Source: Umezawaea tangerina (lineage in GTDB: Bacteria > Actinomycetota > Actinomycetes > Mycobacteriales > Pseudonocardiaceae). Taken from it: DNA of 64,000 bases. The stretch is from positions 186,001-250,000 of the forward strand of contig NZ_PVTF01000015.1 of NCBI RefSeq assembly GCF_003002815.1, given 5' to 3'. Shown one piece after another: positions 38,301-51,128 of the stretch. Every line of letters begins with the position of its first letter. The stretch's first letter is position 1. The translations under genes were made by a program, and so were the position numbers. The notes under the pieces were generated by a model. That model worked only from the letters and a program-made list of their open reading frames with translations. It searched no databases and was not told where the DNA came from.

Positions 38301-41300
38301 TCGCGCCGCGACGGGGAGGACTGGACCAGGCACGCGAGCGGTCGCCTCGGCCCGGTCGCGACCGTCGAGCGGGACGACCTGGCCACCTGGCCGCCGACCG
38401 GGGCGGATCCCGTCGCGGTGGAGGACTTCTACTCCGGTCTGGCCGACCTCGGGTACGGCTACGGGCCCGCCTTCCGCGGGCTGACCGCGGCCTGGCGGTC
38501 CGGCGCGGACGTCTACGCCGAGGTCGCGCTGCCCGCCGACCATCACGGCGAGGTGACGGGCCACGGCCTGCACCCGGCGCTGCTCGACGCCGCCCTGCAC
38601 TCCGTCGCACTGTCCACCACGGACTCCACGGCCGAGTCCGTCCGACTGCCGTTCAGCTGGAGCGGCGTCACCCTGCACGCCGCCGGGGCGACCGCGCTGC
38701 GGGTCCGCCTCTCCCCCGCCGGCAAGGACGCGGTGGCGCTGCTGCTGGCCGACGACTCGGGCAGGCCGGTCGCCTCCGTGGCGTCGCTGGTGCTGCGCAC
38801 CGCCCGTGCGGGTGCCCTCACCACCGCGGGTGCCCGCCCGCACGAGCTGGAGTGGGTGGCCGTCCCCCTCGACGCCGCCGACGCGCCCGCGCCGACCGTG
38901 GTCGAGCTGACCGGCACGGCGGACGTGGTCGCGTCGACGCACGAGCTGACCACCCGCGCGCTGGACGTGGTGCGGGACTGGATGTCCGGCGACGGCGGCA
39001 CGCTGGTCGTCGTCACCAGGTCCGCCGAGGCCGCGCTGCCCGGCGACCGGGTCGACGACCTCGCCGCCGCGGCCGCCCGCGGCCTGGTGCGCTCGGCGCA
39101 GTCCGAGCACCCCGGCCGCGTCGTGCTGGTCGACGTGGACGGGACCGACGAGTCCGCCGCGGCGCTCCCGGCGGCGGCCGCGGCCGGCGAGCGGGAGCTG
39201 GTGCTGCGCCGGGGATCCGCCTACCGGCCGCAGCTGGCCCGCGGCACGGGCCGGGACGTGCTGGACCGGCCGTCGCAGGACGCGTGGCGGCTCGACGCGA
39301 CCGGCGCGGGCACCCTCGACGGGCTCGCGCTCGTCCCGCACCCGGAACCGGGGCTCGCACCCGACGAGGTGCGGATCGCCGTGCGGGCGGCGGGGCTGAA
39401 CTTCCGCGACGTGCTGATCGCGCTGGGCGTGTACCCCGGTGAGGCCCTGATCGGCAGCGAGGGCTCCGGTGTCGTCGTGGAGGTCGGCGCCGCGGTGGCG
39501 GACCTGGCGCCCGGCGACGAGGTCATGGGGCTGCTCGCGGGCGGTGTGGGGCCGACGTCGGTCACCACCCGCGCGCTGGTCACCCGGATCCCGGCGGGCT
39601 GGTCGTTCGCCACGGCCGCGTCCGTCCCGATCGTGTTCCTCACCGCCTACTACAGCCTCGTGGACCTCGCCGACCTGCGGCCGGGCGAGTCGGTGCTGGT
39701 GCACTCCGCCGCCGGTGGCGTCGGCATGGCCGCCGTCCAGCTCGCCCGGCACCTCGGCGCCGAGGTGTACGGCACGGCGAGCACCCCCAAGTGGCCGGTG
39801 CTGCGCGAGTGCGGCCTGGACGGCGACCGACTGGCGAACTCCCGGACGGTCGGCTTCGAGGACGAGTTCCGGCGGGCGACCGGTGGACGCGGCTTCGACG
39901 TCGTGCTGGACGCGCTGGCGGGCGAGTTCGTCGACGCCTCGCTGCGGCTGCTGCCGCGCGGCGGCCGGTTCCTGGAGATGGGCAAGACCGACATCCGCGA
40001 CCCCGAGGAGGTCGCCAGGACCCACGCCGGGGTGCGCTACCGCGCGTTCGACCTGATGGAGGCGGGCGGCCCGCGGATCCAGGAGATGCTGCTGGCGCTG
40101 GTGGAGCTGTTCGACCGGGGTGTGCTGGAGCCGCTGCCCGTCACGACGTGGGACGTGCGGCGCGCGCCGGAGGCGTTCCGGTTCCTCGGGCAGGCCAAGC
40201 ACGTCGGCAAGGTCGTGATGACCGTGCCCGCCTCCGCCGACGGGACGGTGGTGGTCACCGGCGGCACCGGTGCGCTGGGCGCGAAGCTCGCCCGGCACCT
40301 GGTGCGCGACCGCGGTGTGCGGGACCTGCTGCTGGTCAGCCGAAGCGGGGGCGGGGACGACCTGGCGGCCGAGCTGACCGGCCTCGGCGCGCGGGTGCGG
40401 GTCGCCGCGTGCGACGTGGCCGACCGCGACGCCCTCGCCCGGCTGCTGGCGGGTGAGCGGGTCGCGGGCGTGGTGCACGCGGCCGGTGTGCTCGACGACG
40501 GGCTGCTGGCCTCGCTGACCCCGGACCGGCTGGCGGCGGTGCTGCGCCCGAAGGTCGACGCCGCGTGGCACCTGCACGACCTCGTGGGCGACGTGGCGTC
40601 GTTCGTGCTGTTCTCCTCGATCGCGGGCGTCGCGGGCAACGCGGGCCAGGCGTCCTACGCGGCGGCGAACTCGTTCCTCGACGCGCTGGCCCACCACCGC
40701 CGCTCGCGCGGACTGGCCGCGACCTCGCTGGCGTGGGGTCCGTGGGCGGGCGACGGGATGGCGACCGGGTCCGCGCGGCGGTGGGACCGCGGCGCGGTGC
40801 GGGCGCTGTCCGACGCCGAGGGCCTTGCCCTGTTCGACGCGGCGACCGAGTCCGGCCGGGCCGTGCCGGTGCCGGTGCGGCTGGACCCGAACGCCCGTGA
40901 CGCCGCGGACTTCCCGCTGCTGCGCGGGCTGCGCAAGGCCCCGGCCCGGCGCGCGGTGGTCGCGGGCGGGTCGGCGGACCGGCTCGCGGGCCTGTCCGGG
41001 AGCGACCTCGACCAGGCCGTGCTCGACCTCGTCCGCGCGCAGGCCGCGCTCGTGCTGGGCCACAGCGGCCCGGAGGCGATCGTGCCCGCCCGCGCGTTCA
41101 CCGACAGCGGGTTCGACTCGCTGACCGGGGTCGAGCTGCGCAACCGGCTGGCCGAGGTGACCGGGCTGTGGCTGCCCACGACGCTGGTGTTCGACCACCC
41201 GAACCCCGTGGAGCTGGCCGCGTACCTGCGCGCGGAGCTCGGCGGCGGCGCGGCCGCGGCCGAGTCGACCGACGCTCCGACCGCGGTGGACGACGACCCC

Positions 41301-44300
41301 GTCGTGATCATCGGCATGGCGTGCCGCTACCCCGGCGGCGTCACGTCGCCGGAGGAGCTGTGGCGGCTGGTGGTCGACGGGACCGACGCGATCGGCGCGT
41401 TCCCGGTCAACCGCGGCTGGGACGTCGACGGGCTGTTCGCCGACGACCCCGACACCCCCGGCAGGTCCTACGTGCGGACCGGCGGCTTCGTGCACGACGC
41501 CGACGAGTTCGACCCCGACTTCTTCGGCATCAACCCGCGCGAGGCCACCGCGCTCGACCCGCAGCAGCGACTGCTGCTGGAGACCTCGTGGGAGGCGGTC
41601 GAACGGGCGGGCATCGACCCGAGGGCGCTCGCGGGCACGGCGACCGGCGTGTACGCCGGGGTCATCGCGGCGGACTACGCCTCGCGGCTGCCGAAGGTGC
41701 CCGACGACGTGGAGGGCTACCTGTCGACCGGCAACACCACCAGCGTCGCCTCCGGCCGGATCTCCTACACCCTCGGCCTGCGCGGTCCGGCGATCACCGT
41801 CGACACCGCCTGCTCGTCGTCGCTGGTGGCGATCCACCTCGCGGCGGGCGCGCTGCGGCGCGGCGAGTGCGACCTCGCGCTCGCGGGCGGCGTGACGATC
41901 ATGCCCAGCCCGCTGAACTTCGTGGAGTTCTCCCGCCAGCGGGCGCTGTCGCCCGACGGGCGGTGCAAGGCGTTCTCCGCCGACGCGGACGGCACCGGCT
42001 GGGGTGAGGGCGCGGGTGTGCTGCTGCTCGCGCGCCTGTCCGACGCCGTGCGTGAGGGACGCGAGGTGCTGGCCGTGGTGCGCGGCTCGGCGGTGAACCA
42101 GGACGGCGCGAGCAACGGTCTGACCGCGCCGAACGGGCCGTCGCAGCAGCGGGTGATCCGGGCGGCGCTGGCCGACGCCGGACTGTCCACCTCGGACGTC
42201 GACGCCGTCGAGGCGCACGGCACCGGGACCGCGCTCGGCGACCCGATCGAGGCGCAGGCCCTGCTCGCCACCTACGGTCGGGGCAGGCCCGCCGACCGGC
42301 CGCTGCTCCTCGGGTCGGTCAAGTCCAACATCGGGCACACGCTCGCCGCCGCCGGGGTCGCGGGCGTGATCAAGATGGTGCAGGCCATGCGGCACGGCGA
42401 GCTCCCGCGCACCCTGCACGTCGCCGAGCCGACCCCCGAGGTCGACTGGTCGGCGGGTGCCGTCGACCTGCTGACCGAGGCCCGGCCGTGGCCGGACCTG
42501 GACCGGCCGCGCCGGTCGGCCGTCTCGTCGTTCGGCATCAGCGGCACCAACGCGCACGTGCTGCTGGAACAGGCGCCCGCACCCGTGCCCGCCGCCGTTC
42601 CCGGTCCGCACACCGGTCCGGTGCCGGTCGTGCTGTCCGGCCGGGGCGCGGCCGCCCTGCGGGACCAGGCCGTGCGGCTGCGCGACCTCGTCGCCGCGAC
42701 GACCCCGGACCTGGCCGACCTGGCGTGGTCGCTGGTCACGACCCGGTCGTCCTTCGAGGACCGGGCGGCCGTGGTCGCCGCCGACGTCGACGGCCTGTTC
42801 GCCGGGCTGGACGCGCTGGTCGCCGGGCGGCCCGCGGCGAACCTGGTGCGGGGCAGGGCGAAGGACCACTCCGGCGTCGTGTTCGTCTTCCCCGGCCAGG
42901 GTTCGCAGTGGGCGGGCATGGCCGTCGAGCTGGCCGCCGCGTCGCCGGTGTTCGCCGAGCGCCTCGCCGAGTGCGCGGCGGCCCTGTCGTCCTTCGTGGA
43001 CTGGTCGCTGCCCGACGTGCTGCGCGGCGCGGAGGGCGCCCCGTCGCTAGACCGGGTCGACGTGGTGCAGCCCGCGCTGTTCGCGGTCATGGTGTCCCTG
43101 GCCGCGCTCTGGCGGGCCCACGGCGTCGAGCCCGCGGCCGTCGTCGGCCACTCGCAGGGCGAGATCGCGGCGGCCTGCGTCGCCGGGGCGCTGTCGCTGT
43201 CCGACGCCGCCCGCGTGGTCGCGCTGCGCAGCAGGATCATCGGTCGGCGGATGGCCGGTGCGGGCGGCATGGGCTCCGTACCGCTGCCCGTCGACGAGGT
43301 CCGCGAGCTGATCGGACCGTGGGCCGGACGGCTGGACGTCGCCGCGGTGAACGGGCCGCGCTCCACGGTCGTCTCGGGTGACGCCGACGCCGTGGCGGAG
43401 TTCCTGGCCGCCTGCGTCGACCAGGACGTCCGGGCGCGGCGCGTGCAGGTGGACTACGCCTCGCACTCCCCGCACGTGGACGGGATCCGCGACGAGCTCT
43501 TGGCCGCGCTGGCCGACATCACACCGCGACCCGCGCGGGTGCCGTTCCACTCCACGGTGACCGGCGAGCCGGTCGACGGCTCGGAGCTGGACGCGGCCTA
43601 CTGGTTCCGCAACCTGCGCGAGCCCGTCCGGCTGGAGCCCGTGGTGACCGGGCTGGCCGAGCAGGGCTTCGGCGTCCTCGTCGAGTGCAGCCCGCACCCC
43701 GTGCTCGCGGTCGGCGTCCAGGAGACGGTCGACGCGGCCGGGTCCGGCGCGGGTGTGGTCGGCTCGCTGCGCCGCGACGACGGCGGGCCGGACCGGTTCC
43801 TGCTGTCGCTGGGCCAGGCCCACGCCCACGGCGCCCCGCTGGACCTGACCGGCCCGCTGGGCGTGCGGCGGCGGGTCGCGCTGCCCACCTACCGGTTCCA
43901 GCGCGAGCGCTACTGGCTGGAGTCCGCCGAGACGCCCGCCGACGCCACCGGACTCGGTCTCACCCGCGCCGGGCACCCGCTGCTCGGCGCGAGCATCGAC
44001 CTGCCCGACGGCCGCGGCCACGTCGCGACCGCCCTGCTGTCCACCCGGACCCACCCCTGGCTGCTCGACCACGCGCTGGCGGGAGCCGTCCTGCTGCCCG
44101 GTGCCGCGCTGGTCGAGCTCGCGCGGCACGTCGGCGCCCAGGTCGGCTGCCCGGTGGTGGCCGAGCTCGCCCTGGAGGCACCCCTGGTGCTCGGCGACGA
44201 GGCCGTGCGGCTCCAGGTCACCGCGGGCGAGGACGACGGGTCCGGCCGGCGGCGGGTGGACGTGCACTCGCACGCCGACGGCGACTGGGTCCGGCACGCG

Positions 44301-46574
44301 ACCGGTGTGCTGACCGGGTCGGGCGCCGAGGTCACGCCGTTCGCGTGGCCACCGGCCGGGGCGGAGCCGGTCGACGTGACCGGTCGCTACGACGAGCTGC
44401 GCGCACTGGGCTACGAGTACGGCCCGGCGTTCCAGGGCCTGCGGTCGCTGCTGCGGTCCGGTGACGACCTGTTCGCCGAGGTGTCGGTGCCGGTCGGGCC
44501 GGGTCACGACGTGCACCCGGCGCTGCTGGACGCGTGCCTGCACGCGCTGGTGCCCACCGACGCCGACACCGTGCGGGTGCCGTTCGAGTGGCGCGACCTC
44601 CAGGTGCACCAGGCCGGGGCGTCCCGGCTGCGGGTCCGGTTGTCGCCGGTGGCGGGTGACGCGGAGGCGGTGTCGCTCACCGCGGTCGACGAGTCCGGCG
44701 CGCCGGTCGTGTCGGTCGGGTCGATCGCCGTCCGGCCGATGCCCGCCGAGGTGCTGCTCACCCTGCGCGCCGACGACCGCGCGCTGTTCGCGGTGGACTG
44801 GGCACCCGTGCCCGCGCAGGCCACCGCGGCCGCGCCGAGGACCCGCCTGGTCGGCCCGGACCCGTTCGGCCTGGGGCCCGCCGACGCCGAGGACCCGGAC
44901 TGGCTGGTGCTGCCGGTCCACGGCGGTGCCCAGGGCCCGGCCGCGGTGCGGGACCGGACCGCGGCGGTGCTCCGCGCCGTGCGGGAGCTGTTGGCGGGCC
45001 CGCCCGAGACCCGGCTCGCCATCGTCACCAGGGGCGCGGTCGCCGCGGTCGACGGCGACACCGTGCCCGACGTCGCCGCGGCGGCCGCGTGGGGCCTGGC
45101 GCGCTCCGCGCAGTCGGAGCACCCCGACCGCGTCCTGCTCGTCGACCTCGACGGCACCACCGGCTCGCTGGCGGCGGCACTCGCCTCCGACGAACCGCAG
45201 CTGGCCGTCCGCGCCGGACGGCTGCACGCGCCCCGGCTGGTCCGCCGCGCACCGGCCGCCACCGCGGTGGCGGGCCTGGACCCGGAGGCCGCGGTGCTGG
45301 TCACCGGCGCGTCCGGCGCGCTCGGGACCCTGGTCGCCCGCAGGCTGGTGACCGACCACGGAGCGCGGAACCTGGTGCTGGCGAACAGGAGCGGCGGTGG
45401 CGCGGAGCTCGCCGCCGAGCTGACCGCGTTGGGCGCACGGGTGCGCGTCGCCGCGTGCGACGTGGCCGACCGCGCCCAGGTGGCCGCGCTGGTGGAGTCC
45501 GCGGGGCCGCTCACGGCCGTCGTCCACCTGGCCGGGGCGCTGGACGACGCGACCATCGCGTCGCTGACCCCGGACCGGCTGGACACCGCGCTGGCCCCGA
45601 AGGCCGACGGAGCCTGGCACCTGCACGAGCTGACCGCCGGGCACGACCTGGCCGCGTTCGTGCTGTTCTCCTCGGCGGCCGGCGTGCTCGGCACGCCCGG
45701 TCAGGGCGGGTACGCGGCGGCCAACGCGTTCCTCGACGGGCTCGCCGCGCACCGCCGGGCGGCCGGCCTGCCCGGCACGTCGCTGGCGTGGGGCCTGTGG
45801 GCGCGCACGTCCGGCCTGACCGCCGGGCTCGGCGCGGTCGAGCTGTCCCGCCTGGCCAGGGGCGGCGCGCGGGCGATGACCGACGAGGAGGGCCTGGACC
45901 TGTTCGACCGGGCGTTGCGGGAGGACCCGGTGACCGCGGTCGCCGCGGCGCTCGACCTGCCCGCGCTGCGGTCGGCCGCCGCCGCCGGGGTCCTGGCCCC
46001 GCTGTTCCGGTCGCTGGTCCGGGTGCCCGCACGGGCCGTGGACCCGGCGTTCGCGGACCTGCCGGGGCGGCTGGCCGGGCTGCCCGCGGACGAGCGGGGC
46101 GAACTGGTGCTCGACCTCGTGCGCGGCACGGTCGCCGCGGTGCTCGGCCACCGGTCGGCCGACGCGGTCGAGCCCGACCAGGCGTTCAAGGACCTCGGGT
46201 TCGACTCGCTCACGGGCGTGGAGCTGCGCAACCGGCTCAACGCGGCCACCGGGCTGCGGCTGTCCGCGACGCTCGTCTTCGACCACCCGACGCCCGCCGC
46301 CATCGCGGTGAGGATCACCGAGGCGCTCACCCCCGCGGAGCCCGACCCGGCGGCGGCGATCCTCGCCGAGCTCGACCGGCTCGACGGCGCGCTGGCCGCG
46401 CTGTCCGAAGAGGACGGTGGGCGGGAGCTCATCGCCAAGCGGCTCGGCGGGATCCTCGCCGCGCTCGACACCGGGCCCGAGGACCCGGACGACTTCGTGG
46501 ACCGCCTCGACGCGGCGTCCGCGAGCGACGTCCTCGCATTCATCGACCAGGAGTTCGGCCGGAGGCCCGCATGA
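35316..46574 (+). CDS. Type I modular PKS 3: extension modules 6 and 7
   Basis: This 3752-residue bimodular polyketide synthase has an N-terminal docking coil ([15 protein letters not shown], then ARRELRDVE). Domains: module 6 KS (Cys208)-AT (Ser640)-DH (His929)-ER (about 1327-1630)-KR (Tyr1781)-ACP (Ser1935); module 7 KS (Cys2166)-AT (Ser2613)-DH (His2919)-KR (Tyr3466)-ACP (Ser3631). A GAAGGGGC ribosome site lies about 10 bases before the ATG, which is 32 bases after the PKS 2 stop. The stop overlaps the PKS 4 start as ATGA. The C-terminal docking tail is [16 protein letters not shown]. It adds a fully saturated unit and then an alpha-methyl, alpha,beta-unsaturated unit next to the future tetronate. 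Confidence 0.95.
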   Translation: MSNATEEKLREYLKRVTTDLQRARRELRDVEADAHEPIAIVGMGGRFPGGARSPEGLWELVRDGRDAITEFPAGRGWDVDRLTDPDPETPGTTYVTRGGFLHDADLFDAEFFGISPREAEATEPQQRLLLETAWEALEDARIDPTSVRGSAGGVFVGVIAQEYATRPGETPAELEGYLLTGSTTSVASGRLSYTFGLEGPAVTIDTACSSSLVAIHLAVQSLRRGESSFALAGGATVMASPSLFVEFSRQRGLSPDGRCRSMSASADGTGFAEGVGVLVLERLSDAERLGHRVHAVIRGSAVNQDGASNGLTAPNGPSQERVIRAALADARLSTSDVDAVEAHGTGTTLGDPIEAQALLATYGQGRTEPLRLGSVKSNIGHAQAAAGVAGVIKMVMAMRAGEYPVTLHADDPTPEVDWSAGAVVLSTAPEAWPEGDRPRRAGVSSFGVSGTNAHVILEQAPAAVPEACDPVDGVLPWLLSARTEPALAEVADRLRSGVDGGAAEVAWSLATTRAAFDHRAVVLDRAGLDAVASGTPSPGAVTGSATPGGLAFLFSGQGSQRVGMGRELHKSQPVFAAAFDEVCAELDRHLDHPLATAVFEREDLLHQTAYTQPALFAVEVALHRLVTHHGVTPDVLIGHSIGELTAAHLAGVLSLTDAATLVCARARLMQALPGGGAMVALQATEAEVREWLVPGADIAGLNAPDNTVVSGDEQAVLAVADHCREAGRKTTRLTVSHAFHSHHLDPMLDELTAVAETLTHNAPRVPVVSNVTGELVDAYTPDYWARQARGAVRYHDGVTTLTALGVTKAVELGPSATLSALTPDSTPLLRKGKPEDESYLTALARLHVRGVAVDWTAYLPEAATVDLPGYPFQRERYWLRKPAGGVPEDLGLAGHDHALLTAVVRPADGDTLLLTGALSLGTHPWLADHAIGGTVLLPGTALLDLAISAGDAVGCAAVEELTLEQPLVVPATGTTRLQVGVGAADESGARSVTVHSRRDGEDWTRHASGRLGPVATVERDDLATWPPTGADPVAVEDFYSGLADLGYGYGPAFRGLTAAWRSGADVYAEVALPADHHGEVTGHGLHPALLDAALHSVALSTTDSTAESVRLPFSWSGVTLHAAGATALRVRLSPAGKDAVALLLADDSGRPVASVASLVLRTARAGALTTAGARPHELEWVAVPLDAADAPAPTVVELTGTADVVASTHELTTRALDVVRDWMSGDGGTLVVVTRSAEAALPGDRVDDLAAAAARGLVRSAQSEHPGRVVLVDVDGTDESAAALPAAAAAGERELVLRRGSAYRPQLARGTGRDVLDRPSQDAWRLDATGAGTLDGLALVPHPEPGLAPDEVRIAVRAAGLNFRDVLIALGVYPGEALIGSEGSGVVVEVGAAVADLAPGDEVMGLLAGGVGPTSVTTRALVTRIPAGWSFATAASVPIVFLTAYYSLVDLADLRPGESVLVHSAAGGVGMAAVQLARHLGAEVYGTASTPKWPVLRECGLDGDRLANSRTVGFEDEFRRATGGRGFDVVLDALAGEFVDASLRLLPRGGRFLEMGKTDIRDPEEVARTHAGVRYRAFDLMEAGGPRIQEMLLALVELFDRGVLEPLPVTTWDVRRAPEAFRFLGQAKHVGKVVMTVPASADGTVVVTGGTGALGAKLARHLVRDRGVRDLLLVSRSGGGDDLAAELTGLGARVRVAACDVADRDALARLLAGERVAGVVHAAGVLDDGLLASLTPDRLAAVLRPKVDAAWHLHDLVGDVASFVLFSSIAGVAGNAGQASYAAANSFLDALAHHRRSRGLAATSLAWGPWAGDGMATGSARRWDRGAVRALSDAEGLALFDAATESGRAVPVPVRLDPNARDAADFPLLRGLRKAPARRAVVAGGSADRLAGLSGSDLDQAVLDLVRAQAALVLGHSGPEAIVPARAFTDSGFDSLTGVELRNRLAEVTGLWLPTTLVFDHPNPVELAAYLRAELGGGAAAAESTDAPTAVDDDPVVIIGMACRYPGGVTSPEELWRLVVDGTDAIGAFPVNRGWDVDGLFADDPDTPGRSYVRTGGFVHDADEFDPDFFGINPREATALDPQQRLLLETSWEAVERAGIDPRALAGTATGVYAGVIAADYASRLPKVPDDVEGYLSTGNTTSVASGRISYTLGLRGPAITVDTACSSSLVAIHLAAGALRRGECDLALAGGVTIMPSPLNFVEFSRQRALSPDGRCKAFSADADGTGWGEGAGVLLLARLSDAVREGREVLAVVRGSAVNQDGASNGLTAPNGPSQQRVIRAALADAGLSTSDVDAVEAHGTGTALGDPIEAQALLATYGRGRPADRPLLLGSVKSNIGHTLAAAGVAGVIKMVQAMRHGELPRTLHVAEPTPEVDWSAGAVDLLTEARPWPDLDRPRRSAVSSFGISGTNAHVLLEQAPAPVPAAVPGPHTGPVPVVLSGRGAAALRDQAVRLRDLVAATTPDLADLAWSLVTTRSSFEDRAAVVAADVDGLFAGLDALVAGRPAANLVRGRAKDHSGVVFVFPGQGSQWAGMAVELAAASPVFAERLAECAAALSSFVDWSLPDVLRGAEGAPSLDRVDVVQPALFAVMVSLAALWRAHGVEPAAVVGHSQGEIAAACVAGALSLSDAARVVALRSRIIGRRMAGAGGMGSVPLPVDEVRELIGPWAGRLDVAAVNGPRSTVVSGDADAVAEFLAACVDQDVRARRVQVDYASHSPHVDGIRDELLAALADITPRPARVPFHSTVTGEPVDGSELDAAYWFRNLREPVRLEPVVTGLAEQGFGVLVECSPHPVLAVGVQETVDAAGSGAGVVGSLRRDDGGPDRFLLSLGQAHAHGAPLDLTGPLGVRRRVALPTYRFQRERYWLESAETPADATGLGLTRAGHPLLGASIDLPDGRGHVATALLSTRTHPWLLDHALAGAVLLPGAALVELARHVGAQVGCPVVAELALEAPLVLGDEAVRLQVTAGEDDGSGRRRVDVHSHADGDWVRHATGVLTGSGAEVTPFAWPPAGAEPVDVTGRYDELRALGYEYGPAFQGLRSLLRSGDDLFAEVSVPVGPGHDVHPALLDACLHALVPTDADTVRVPFEWRDLQVHQAGASRLRVRLSPVAGDAEAVSLTAVDESGAPVVSVGSIAVRPMPAEVLLTLRADDRALFAVDWAPVPAQATAAAPRTRLVGPDPFGLGPADAEDPDWLVLPVHGGAQGPAAVRDRTAAVLRAVRELLAGPPETRLAIVTRGAVAAVDGDTVPDVAAAAAWGLARSAQSEHPDRVLLVDLDGTTGSLAAALASDEPQLAVRAGRLHAPRLVRRAPAATAVAGLDPEAAVLVTGASGALGTLVARRLVTDHGARNLVLANRSGGGAELAAELTALGARVRVAACDVADRAQVAALVESAGPLTAVVHLAGALDDATIASLTPDRLDTALAPKADGAWHLHELTAGHDLAAFVLFSSAAGVLGTPGQGGYAAANAFLDGLAAHRRAAGLPGTSLAWGLWARTSGLTAGLGAVELSRLARGGARAMTDEEGLDLFDRALREDPVTAVAAALDLPALRSAAAAGVLAPLFRSLVRVPARAVDPAFADLPGRLAGLPADERGELVLDLVRGTVAAVLGHRSADAVEPDQAFKDLGFDSLTGVELRNRLNAATGLRLSATLVFDHPTPAAIAVRITEALTPAEPDPAAAILAELDRLDGALAALSEEDGGRELIAKRLGGILAALDTGPEDPDDFVDRLDAASASDVLAFIDQEFGRRPA
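35418..41235 (+). other. PKS module 6: KS-AT(malonyl)-DH-ER-KR-ACP
   Basis: AT signatures are GHSIGE/HAFH (malonyl). The DH has [11 protein letters not shown] and LLDAALHS. The ER has [12 protein letters not shown] and [15 protein letters not shown]. The KR has [11 protein letters not shown] and SYAAAN. A saturated unbranched unit is expected. Confidence 0.92.
41290..46320 (+). other. PKS module 7: KS-AT(methylmalonyl)-DH-KR-ACP
   Basis: AT signatures are GHSQGE/YASH (methylmalonyl). The DH has [11 protein letters not shown], and its second motif reads LLDACLHA. The KR has [12 protein letters not shown] and GYAAAN. An alpha-methyl enoyl unit is expected directly before the terminal module. 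Confidence 0.9.
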
Positions 46575-49500
46575 CGGACGAGGACAGGCTTGTCGACTAC
46601 CTGAAGCGGGTCACCGCGGAGCTGCACCGCACCCGCAGGAAGCTGCACGACCTCGAGGACGCCGAACCCGAGCCGATCGCGGTCGTCGGGCTCGGCTGCC
46701 GCTTCCCCGGCGGCGTGCGGACACCGGAGGACCTGTGGCGGCTGGTCGCCGACGGCGGTGACGCGATCGGCGCGTTCCCCACCGACCGGGGCTGGGACCT
46801 CGCGGGCCTGTACGACCCGGACCCCGACCAGCCGGGCACCTGCTACGCCACCGAGGGCGGGTTCCTCTACGACGTCGACCGGTTCGACCCGGCGTTCTTC
46901 GGACTCGGCCCGCGCGAGGCGACCGCGATGGACCCGCAGCAGCGGCAGCTGCTGGAGGTCGCGTGGGAGACCTTCGAGCACGCGGGCGTCGACCCGCACT
47001 CGCTGCGCGGCAGCAGGACCGGGGTGTTCGCGGGCGTGATGTACGGCGACTACGCGACCCGGCTCGGCTCGGCACCGCCGGAGTACGAGGCGTTCCTCGG
47101 CAGCGGCAGCGCGACGAGCGTGGTGTCCGGCCGGGTCGCCTACACGTTCGGGCTGGAGGGCCCGGCGCTGACCGTCGACACCGCGTGCTCCTCGTCGCTG
47201 GTCACCCTGCACCTGGCGGCCCGGTCGCTGCGCGACGGCGAGTCCGACCTCGCGCTCGCGGGCGGCGTCACCGTGCTCGCCTCGCCCTCGGTGTTCACCG
47301 ACTTCAGCAGGCAGCGCGGCCTCGCGCCGAACGGGCGGTGCAAGCCGTTCTCCGCCGCCGCCGACGGCACCGGGTTCGGCGAGGGCGTCGGACTCGTGCT
47401 GCTGCAACGGCTCTCCGACGCCCGGCGCGACGGACGCCGGGTGCTCGGGCTGCTGCGCGGCAGCGCGGTGAACCAGGACGGCGCGAGCAACGGCCTCACC
47501 GCCCCCAACGGGCCGTCGCAGGAACGGGTCATCCGCGCAGCCCTGGCCGACGCCCGGCTGTCCGCCTCGGACGTCCAGCTCGTCGAGGCGCACGGCACCG
47601 GAACGTCGCTCGGCGACCCGATCGAGGCGCAGGCGCTGCTGGCGACCTACGGCCAGGACCGGTCCGAGCCGCTGCGGCTGGGCTCGGTCAAGTCGAACAT
47701 CGGCCACACGCAGGCCGCGGCGGGGATCGCGGGCGTGATCAAGGTAGTGCTGGCCATGGACCACGGCGTCATGCCGCCGACCCTGCACGCCGAGATCCCC
47801 TCGCCGCACGTCGACTGGACCGCGGGCCGGGTCGAGCTGCTCACCAAGGCCCGCCCGTGGGTGGCCGCGGGACCGCGCCGGGCAGCCGTGTCCTCGTTCG
47901 GCATCAGCGGCACCAACGCGCACGTGGTCCTGGAGGAGGCACCCGTCGCGGACTCCCCCGCGGTCGGCACGCGGGCCGTGGTGCCCTGGGTCGTGTCCGG
48001 CCGCACCGAGAACGCCGTGCGCGCCAACGCCGAGCGGTGGTGCAGGCACCTGGCGGACCGGCCGGACGTCGACCCCGCCGACGTCGCCGCGACGGCGGCC
48101 GCGCGCACCAGGTTCGAGCACCGGGCGGTCGTCGTCGCGGGCGACCGGGACGGCCTGCTGCGCGGTCTGCGCGCGGTGGCGGCCGGCGACGCCGCGCCGG
48201 ACGTCGTCCGCGGCCGGGCCGGGCGGGGGCGGACCGCGTTCCTGTTCACCGGCCAGGGCAGCCAGCGGCTGGGCATGGGCCGCGAGCTGCACGAAGCGGA
48301 ACCGGTGTTCGCCGCGGCGCTCGACGCCGTCATGGCCGAACTGGACCCGCGGCTGCCGCGGCCGCTGCTGGACGTCCTGTTCGCGGCGCCGCGGTCGCCG
48401 GACGCGGCGCTGCTGGACCAGACCCTCTACACGCAGGCGTCGCTGTTCGCGGTCGAGGTCGCGCTCTACCGGCTGGTCGAGCACCGGGGGCTGCGGCCGG
48501 ACCACCTGATCGGCCACTCCGTCGGCGAGCTGGCCGCGGCCCACGTCGCGGGCGTCCTGTCGCTGCCCGACGCGTGCGCGCTCGTCGCGGGACGCGCCCG
48601 GCTCATGCAGTCGGTGCCCGCGGGCGGCGCGATGGTCGCGGTCGCGGCGGGCGCGGACGAGGTGCTCGCGTCGCTGCCCGCCTCCGGCCGGGTGTCGGTC
48701 GCCGCCGTCAACGGCCCGGCCGCCACCGTGATCTCCGGCGACGCCGACGGGACGGCCGAGGTCGCCGCGCACTGGCGCCGCCTCGGCGTGAAGACCAAGC
48801 GGCTGCGGGTCAGCCACGCGTTCCACTCGCACCACATGGACCCCGTGCTGGCCGAGTTCCGCGACATCGCCGCCGGGCTGTCCTACGGGGAGCCGTCGGT
48901 GCCGGTCATGTCCAACCTCACCGGGGGGCAGGCCACCGCCGAGCAGCTGCGGTCGCCGGACTACTGGGTGGACCACGTGCGGCAGGCCGTCCGGTTCGCC
49001 GACGGCGTGCGGCGGCTGGCCGACCTCGGCGTCGACCGGTTCGTGGAGATCGGCCCCGGCACCGTGCTGTCCGGCATGGTGCGCGACTGCCTCGGCGACG
49101 GGCCGCTGCTCGCGCCCGCGCTGCCCGGCGGGCGCGGCGAGGTCGCGTCGGTGACCCACGCGGTCGCCGCCGCGCACACCCGCGGCGCGGACGTCGACTG
49201 GTCCGCGCTGCTCGGCGGGCACGACCGGCGGACCGACCTGCCGCCGTACGCGTTCGCGCGCGGCCGGTTCTGGCTGCACGACACCGGGGAGCGCGCCGGA
49301 CCCGCCGCCCGGCTGTGGTCCGCGGTCGACAGCGCCGACCCGACCGCGCTCGCCGCCGTGCTCGGCGCGGGCGACGACCTGCTCGAACCGCTGCGCGCGG
49401 TGCTGCCCGCGCTGACCGCGTGGCGGCAGGCCAACGCGGTCGCGCCGGTCGCGGCGGAGCAGCCGGTCGACGACGTGGCGGGCCCGGACCCGGCCGAGCT

Positions 49501-49801
49501 GCGCGCCCGGCTGCTCGGACTGGACGACGCCGAGGCCGAGGCGCTGCTGCTGGACCTGGTGCGGACGCGGACCGCGCTGGTGCTGGGCCTGGCCGCGGTC
49601 GACGCCGTGGACGTCGACACCGGGTTCCTCAACATCGGCATGACCTCGTTCACGGCGCTGGAGCTGCGCAACGGGGTGGTCGCGCTGACCGGCGTCGAGC
49701 TGTCCGCGGTGGTGCTCATGGACAACCCGACCCCGCGCGGCCTGGTGGCGCTGCTGCGGGCCGAGCTCGTCGGCCGAGCCGACGCCACGCCGGTGCTTTA
49801 G
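46571..49801 (+). CDS. Type I PKS 4: terminal module 8 (KS-AT-ACP) without reductive domains or thioesterase
   Basis: This 1076-residue monomodular PKS has an N-terminal docking coil ([21 protein letters not shown]). Domains: KS (Cys206, DTACSSSL), AT (Ser650, GHSVGE with HAFH, malonyl) and ACP (Ser1026). No DH, ER, KR or TE is present, so the chain leaves this module as a beta-ketothioester. That is the form needed for tetronate closure by the KAS III-like enzyme. The ACP attachment motif is unusual, [12 protein letters not shown], where the other modules have GFDSLT. Residues about 900-965 ([18 protein letters not shown], then LPALTAWRQ) look like the linker that normally precedes a KR, suggesting KR loss. 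It overlaps the PKS 3 stop by ATGA. Confidence 0.93.
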   Translation: MTDEDRLVDYLKRVTAELHRTRRKLHDLEDAEPEPIAVVGLGCRFPGGVRTPEDLWRLVADGGDAIGAFPTDRGWDLAGLYDPDPDQPGTCYATEGGFLYDVDRFDPAFFGLGPREATAMDPQQRQLLEVAWETFEHAGVDPHSLRGSRTGVFAGVMYGDYATRLGSAPPEYEAFLGSGSATSVVSGRVAYTFGLEGPALTVDTACSSSLVTLHLAARSLRDGESDLALAGGVTVLASPSVFTDFSRQRGLAPNGRCKPFSAAADGTGFGEGVGLVLLQRLSDARRDGRRVLGLLRGSAVNQDGASNGLTAPNGPSQERVIRAALADARLSASDVQLVEAHGTGTSLGDPIEAQALLATYGQDRSEPLRLGSVKSNIGHTQAAAGIAGVIKVVLAMDHGVMPPTLHAEIPSPHVDWTAGRVELLTKARPWVAAGPRRAAVSSFGISGTNAHVVLEEAPVADSPAVGTRAVVPWVVSGRTENAVRANAERWCRHLADRPDVDPADVAATAAARTRFEHRAVVVAGDRDGLLRGLRAVAAGDAAPDVVRGRAGRGRTAFLFTGQGSQRLGMGRELHEAEPVFAAALDAVMAELDPRLPRPLLDVLFAAPRSPDAALLDQTLYTQASLFAVEVALYRLVEHRGLRPDHLIGHSVGELAAAHVAGVLSLPDACALVAGRARLMQSVPAGGAMVAVAAGADEVLASLPASGRVSVAAVNGPAATVISGDADGTAEVAAHWRRLGVKTKRLRVSHAFHSHHMDPVLAEFRDIAAGLSYGEPSVPVMSNLTGGQATAEQLRSPDYWVDHVRQAVRFADGVRRLADLGVDRFVEIGPGTVLSGMVRDCLGDGPLLAPALPGGRGEVASVTHAVAAAHTRGADVDWSALLGGHDRRTDLPPYAFARGRFWLHDTGERAGPAARLWSAVDSADPTALAAVLGAGDDLLEPLRAVLPALTAWRQANAVAPVAAEQPVDDVAGPDPAELRARLLGLDDAEAEALLLDLVRTRTALVLGLAAVDAVDVDTGFLNIGMTSFTALELRNGVVALTGVELSAVVLMDNPTPRGLVALLRAELVGRADATPVL

Positions 49802-49824
49802 AGCCGGCCAAGGTTCGTTTTAGC
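49796..49824 (+). promoter_or_regulatory. CTTTAG-type repeats before the P450 operon, possible activator site
   Basis: CTTTAGA (49796-49802, containing the PKS 4 stop) and TTTTAGC (49818-49824) are 22 bases apart, with a degenerate GCCAAGG midway. They are followed by a weak -10-like CACGAT at 49834-49839. They resemble the repeats before the tetronate operon. The gap to the P450 start is 100 bases, so a separate promoter is plausible. Confidence 0.3.
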
Positions 49825-49901
49825 CGCCCCGCCCACGATGTGACCGACATCCGCCCTGCGGACGCGCCACGCGCCCTCGGCGAACGACGAAGGAGCCAGA
49901 G

Positions 49902-51128
49902 ATGGCCGAGCACGGCACGTTCGAACCCCCAGACACCGTCGAGGAGCTGGCCTCCCGCTGGAGCGTCTACCAGCCGTGGTTGCAGCACGACCCCGTGACG
50001 CCGTGGAACCGGATGCGCGACGCGTCGCCGCCGATCGTGCGGTCCGACGAGCTGGGCGGCTACTGGATCCTCACCCGCTACGAGGACATCGAGTGGGCCG
50101 CGAAGAACCCCGACGTGTTCTCCAGCGCGCAGATCGGCATCCCGCACCGGGACATCTTCGAGACCAAGCAGATCCCGATCCAGCTCGACGGCGACGAGCA
50201 CCGGATGTGGCGCCAGACGCTCTCGGTGCTGTTCAACCCGGCCGTGGTCAACCACTTCGACCCGCTGATCCGGCAGGCGACCTCCGAGGCGATCGACAAG
50301 GTCGTCGAGAAGGGGCGCTGCGAGTTCATCGAGGAGATCGCGGTCACGCTGCCCGCCGAGACGTTCCTGATCACCTTCGGGATCGGGCGGGAGTACCTGC
50401 AGCCGCTGCTGGACCACAAGACGTGGCTGCGCAAGGAGGGCATCCCCAACGCGCGCACCGACGCCGACATCCACGCGGCCAACAAACCGCTCTGGAACTT
50501 CTTCCGCGACGCGGTCGACCGGCGCGAGGCCGAGGGGACCGAGGGCAGGCTGGACGTGTTCAGCAGGCTGCTCACCACGAAGTTCGACGACCGGCCGCTG
50601 ACCAGGGACGAGATGGTCAACGCCGCGTTCGTGTCGATGCTCGCCGCGCTCGACACCACCACCGCCGCGCTCGGCCTGGCGTTCCTGCACCTCGCCGAGC
50701 ACCCCGAGGTGCAGCGGCGGGTGGTGGCCTCGCCGGACAACGTGCCCGCGATCGTGGAGGAGCTGATCCGCCACGAGCCGGTGTCCTCGACGGGTCGGGT
50801 CGTGACCCGCGACGTCGAGCGGCACGGCGTGACGATGCGCGCGGGCGACCGCGTGCTGCTGTCGTGGGGCATGTCCGGGCGCGACCCCGACGTGTTCGAC
50901 CGGCCCGACGAGGTCGACTTCGACCGCGGCTCGACCCGCCACCTCGGTTTCGGCATCGGCCCGCACCGCTGCCTCGGCATGCACGTCGCGCGCAAGGTCA
51001 TGCGGACCGCCATCGAGGAGTGGCACGCGCGCGTCCCCGGCTACCGGCTCGTCGAGGGCAGCACGCCGGTGCACCACTACTCCCCCGCCCGCGGCATCGC
51101 CTCACTGGAACTGGAGTGGGAATCATGA
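49902..51128 (+). CDS. Cytochrome P450 (first)
   Basis: This 408-residue soluble bacterial P450 has the ExxR of the K helix in EELIRHEP and an I-helix oxygen-binding segment AALDTTTA. Heme-ligand Cys357 is in the motif FGIGPHRCLG. Length is typical of actinomycete biosynthetic P450s. The ATG has a GAAGGAG ribosome site 8 bases upstream. The stop overlaps the ferredoxin start (ATGA), so this P450 and the ferredoxin are coupled and probably partners. It should hydroxylate, epoxidise or further oxidise the tetronate polyketide; the site cannot be read from sequence. P450-ferredoxin pairs of this kind occur in abyssomicin-type clusters. Confidence 0.93.
   Translation: MAEHGTFEPPDTVEELASRWSVYQPWLQHDPVTPWNRMRDASPPIVRSDELGGYWILTRYEDIEWAAKNPDVFSSAQIGIPHRDIFETKQIPIQLDGDEHRMWRQTLSVLFNPAVVNHFDPLIRQATSEAIDKVVEKGRCEFIEEIAVTLPAETFLITFGIGREYLQPLLDHKTWLRKEGIPNARTDADIHAANKPLWNFFRDAVDRREAEGTEGRLDVFSRLLTTKFDDRPLTRDEMVNAAFVSMLAALDTTTAALGLAFLHLAEHPEVQRRVVASPDNVPAIVEELIRHEPVSSTGRVVTRDVERHGVTMRAGDRVLLSWGMSGRDPDVFDRPDEVDFDRGSTRHLGFGIGPHRCLGMHVARKVMRTAIEEWHARVPGYRLVEGSTPVHHYSPARGIASLELEWES

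Noticed and set aside
49400-49801. Thioesterase at the end of the assembly line
   Set aside because: After the ACP of module 8 only about 17 residues remain. There is no alpha/beta-hydrolase domain, and release is expected through tetronate formation.
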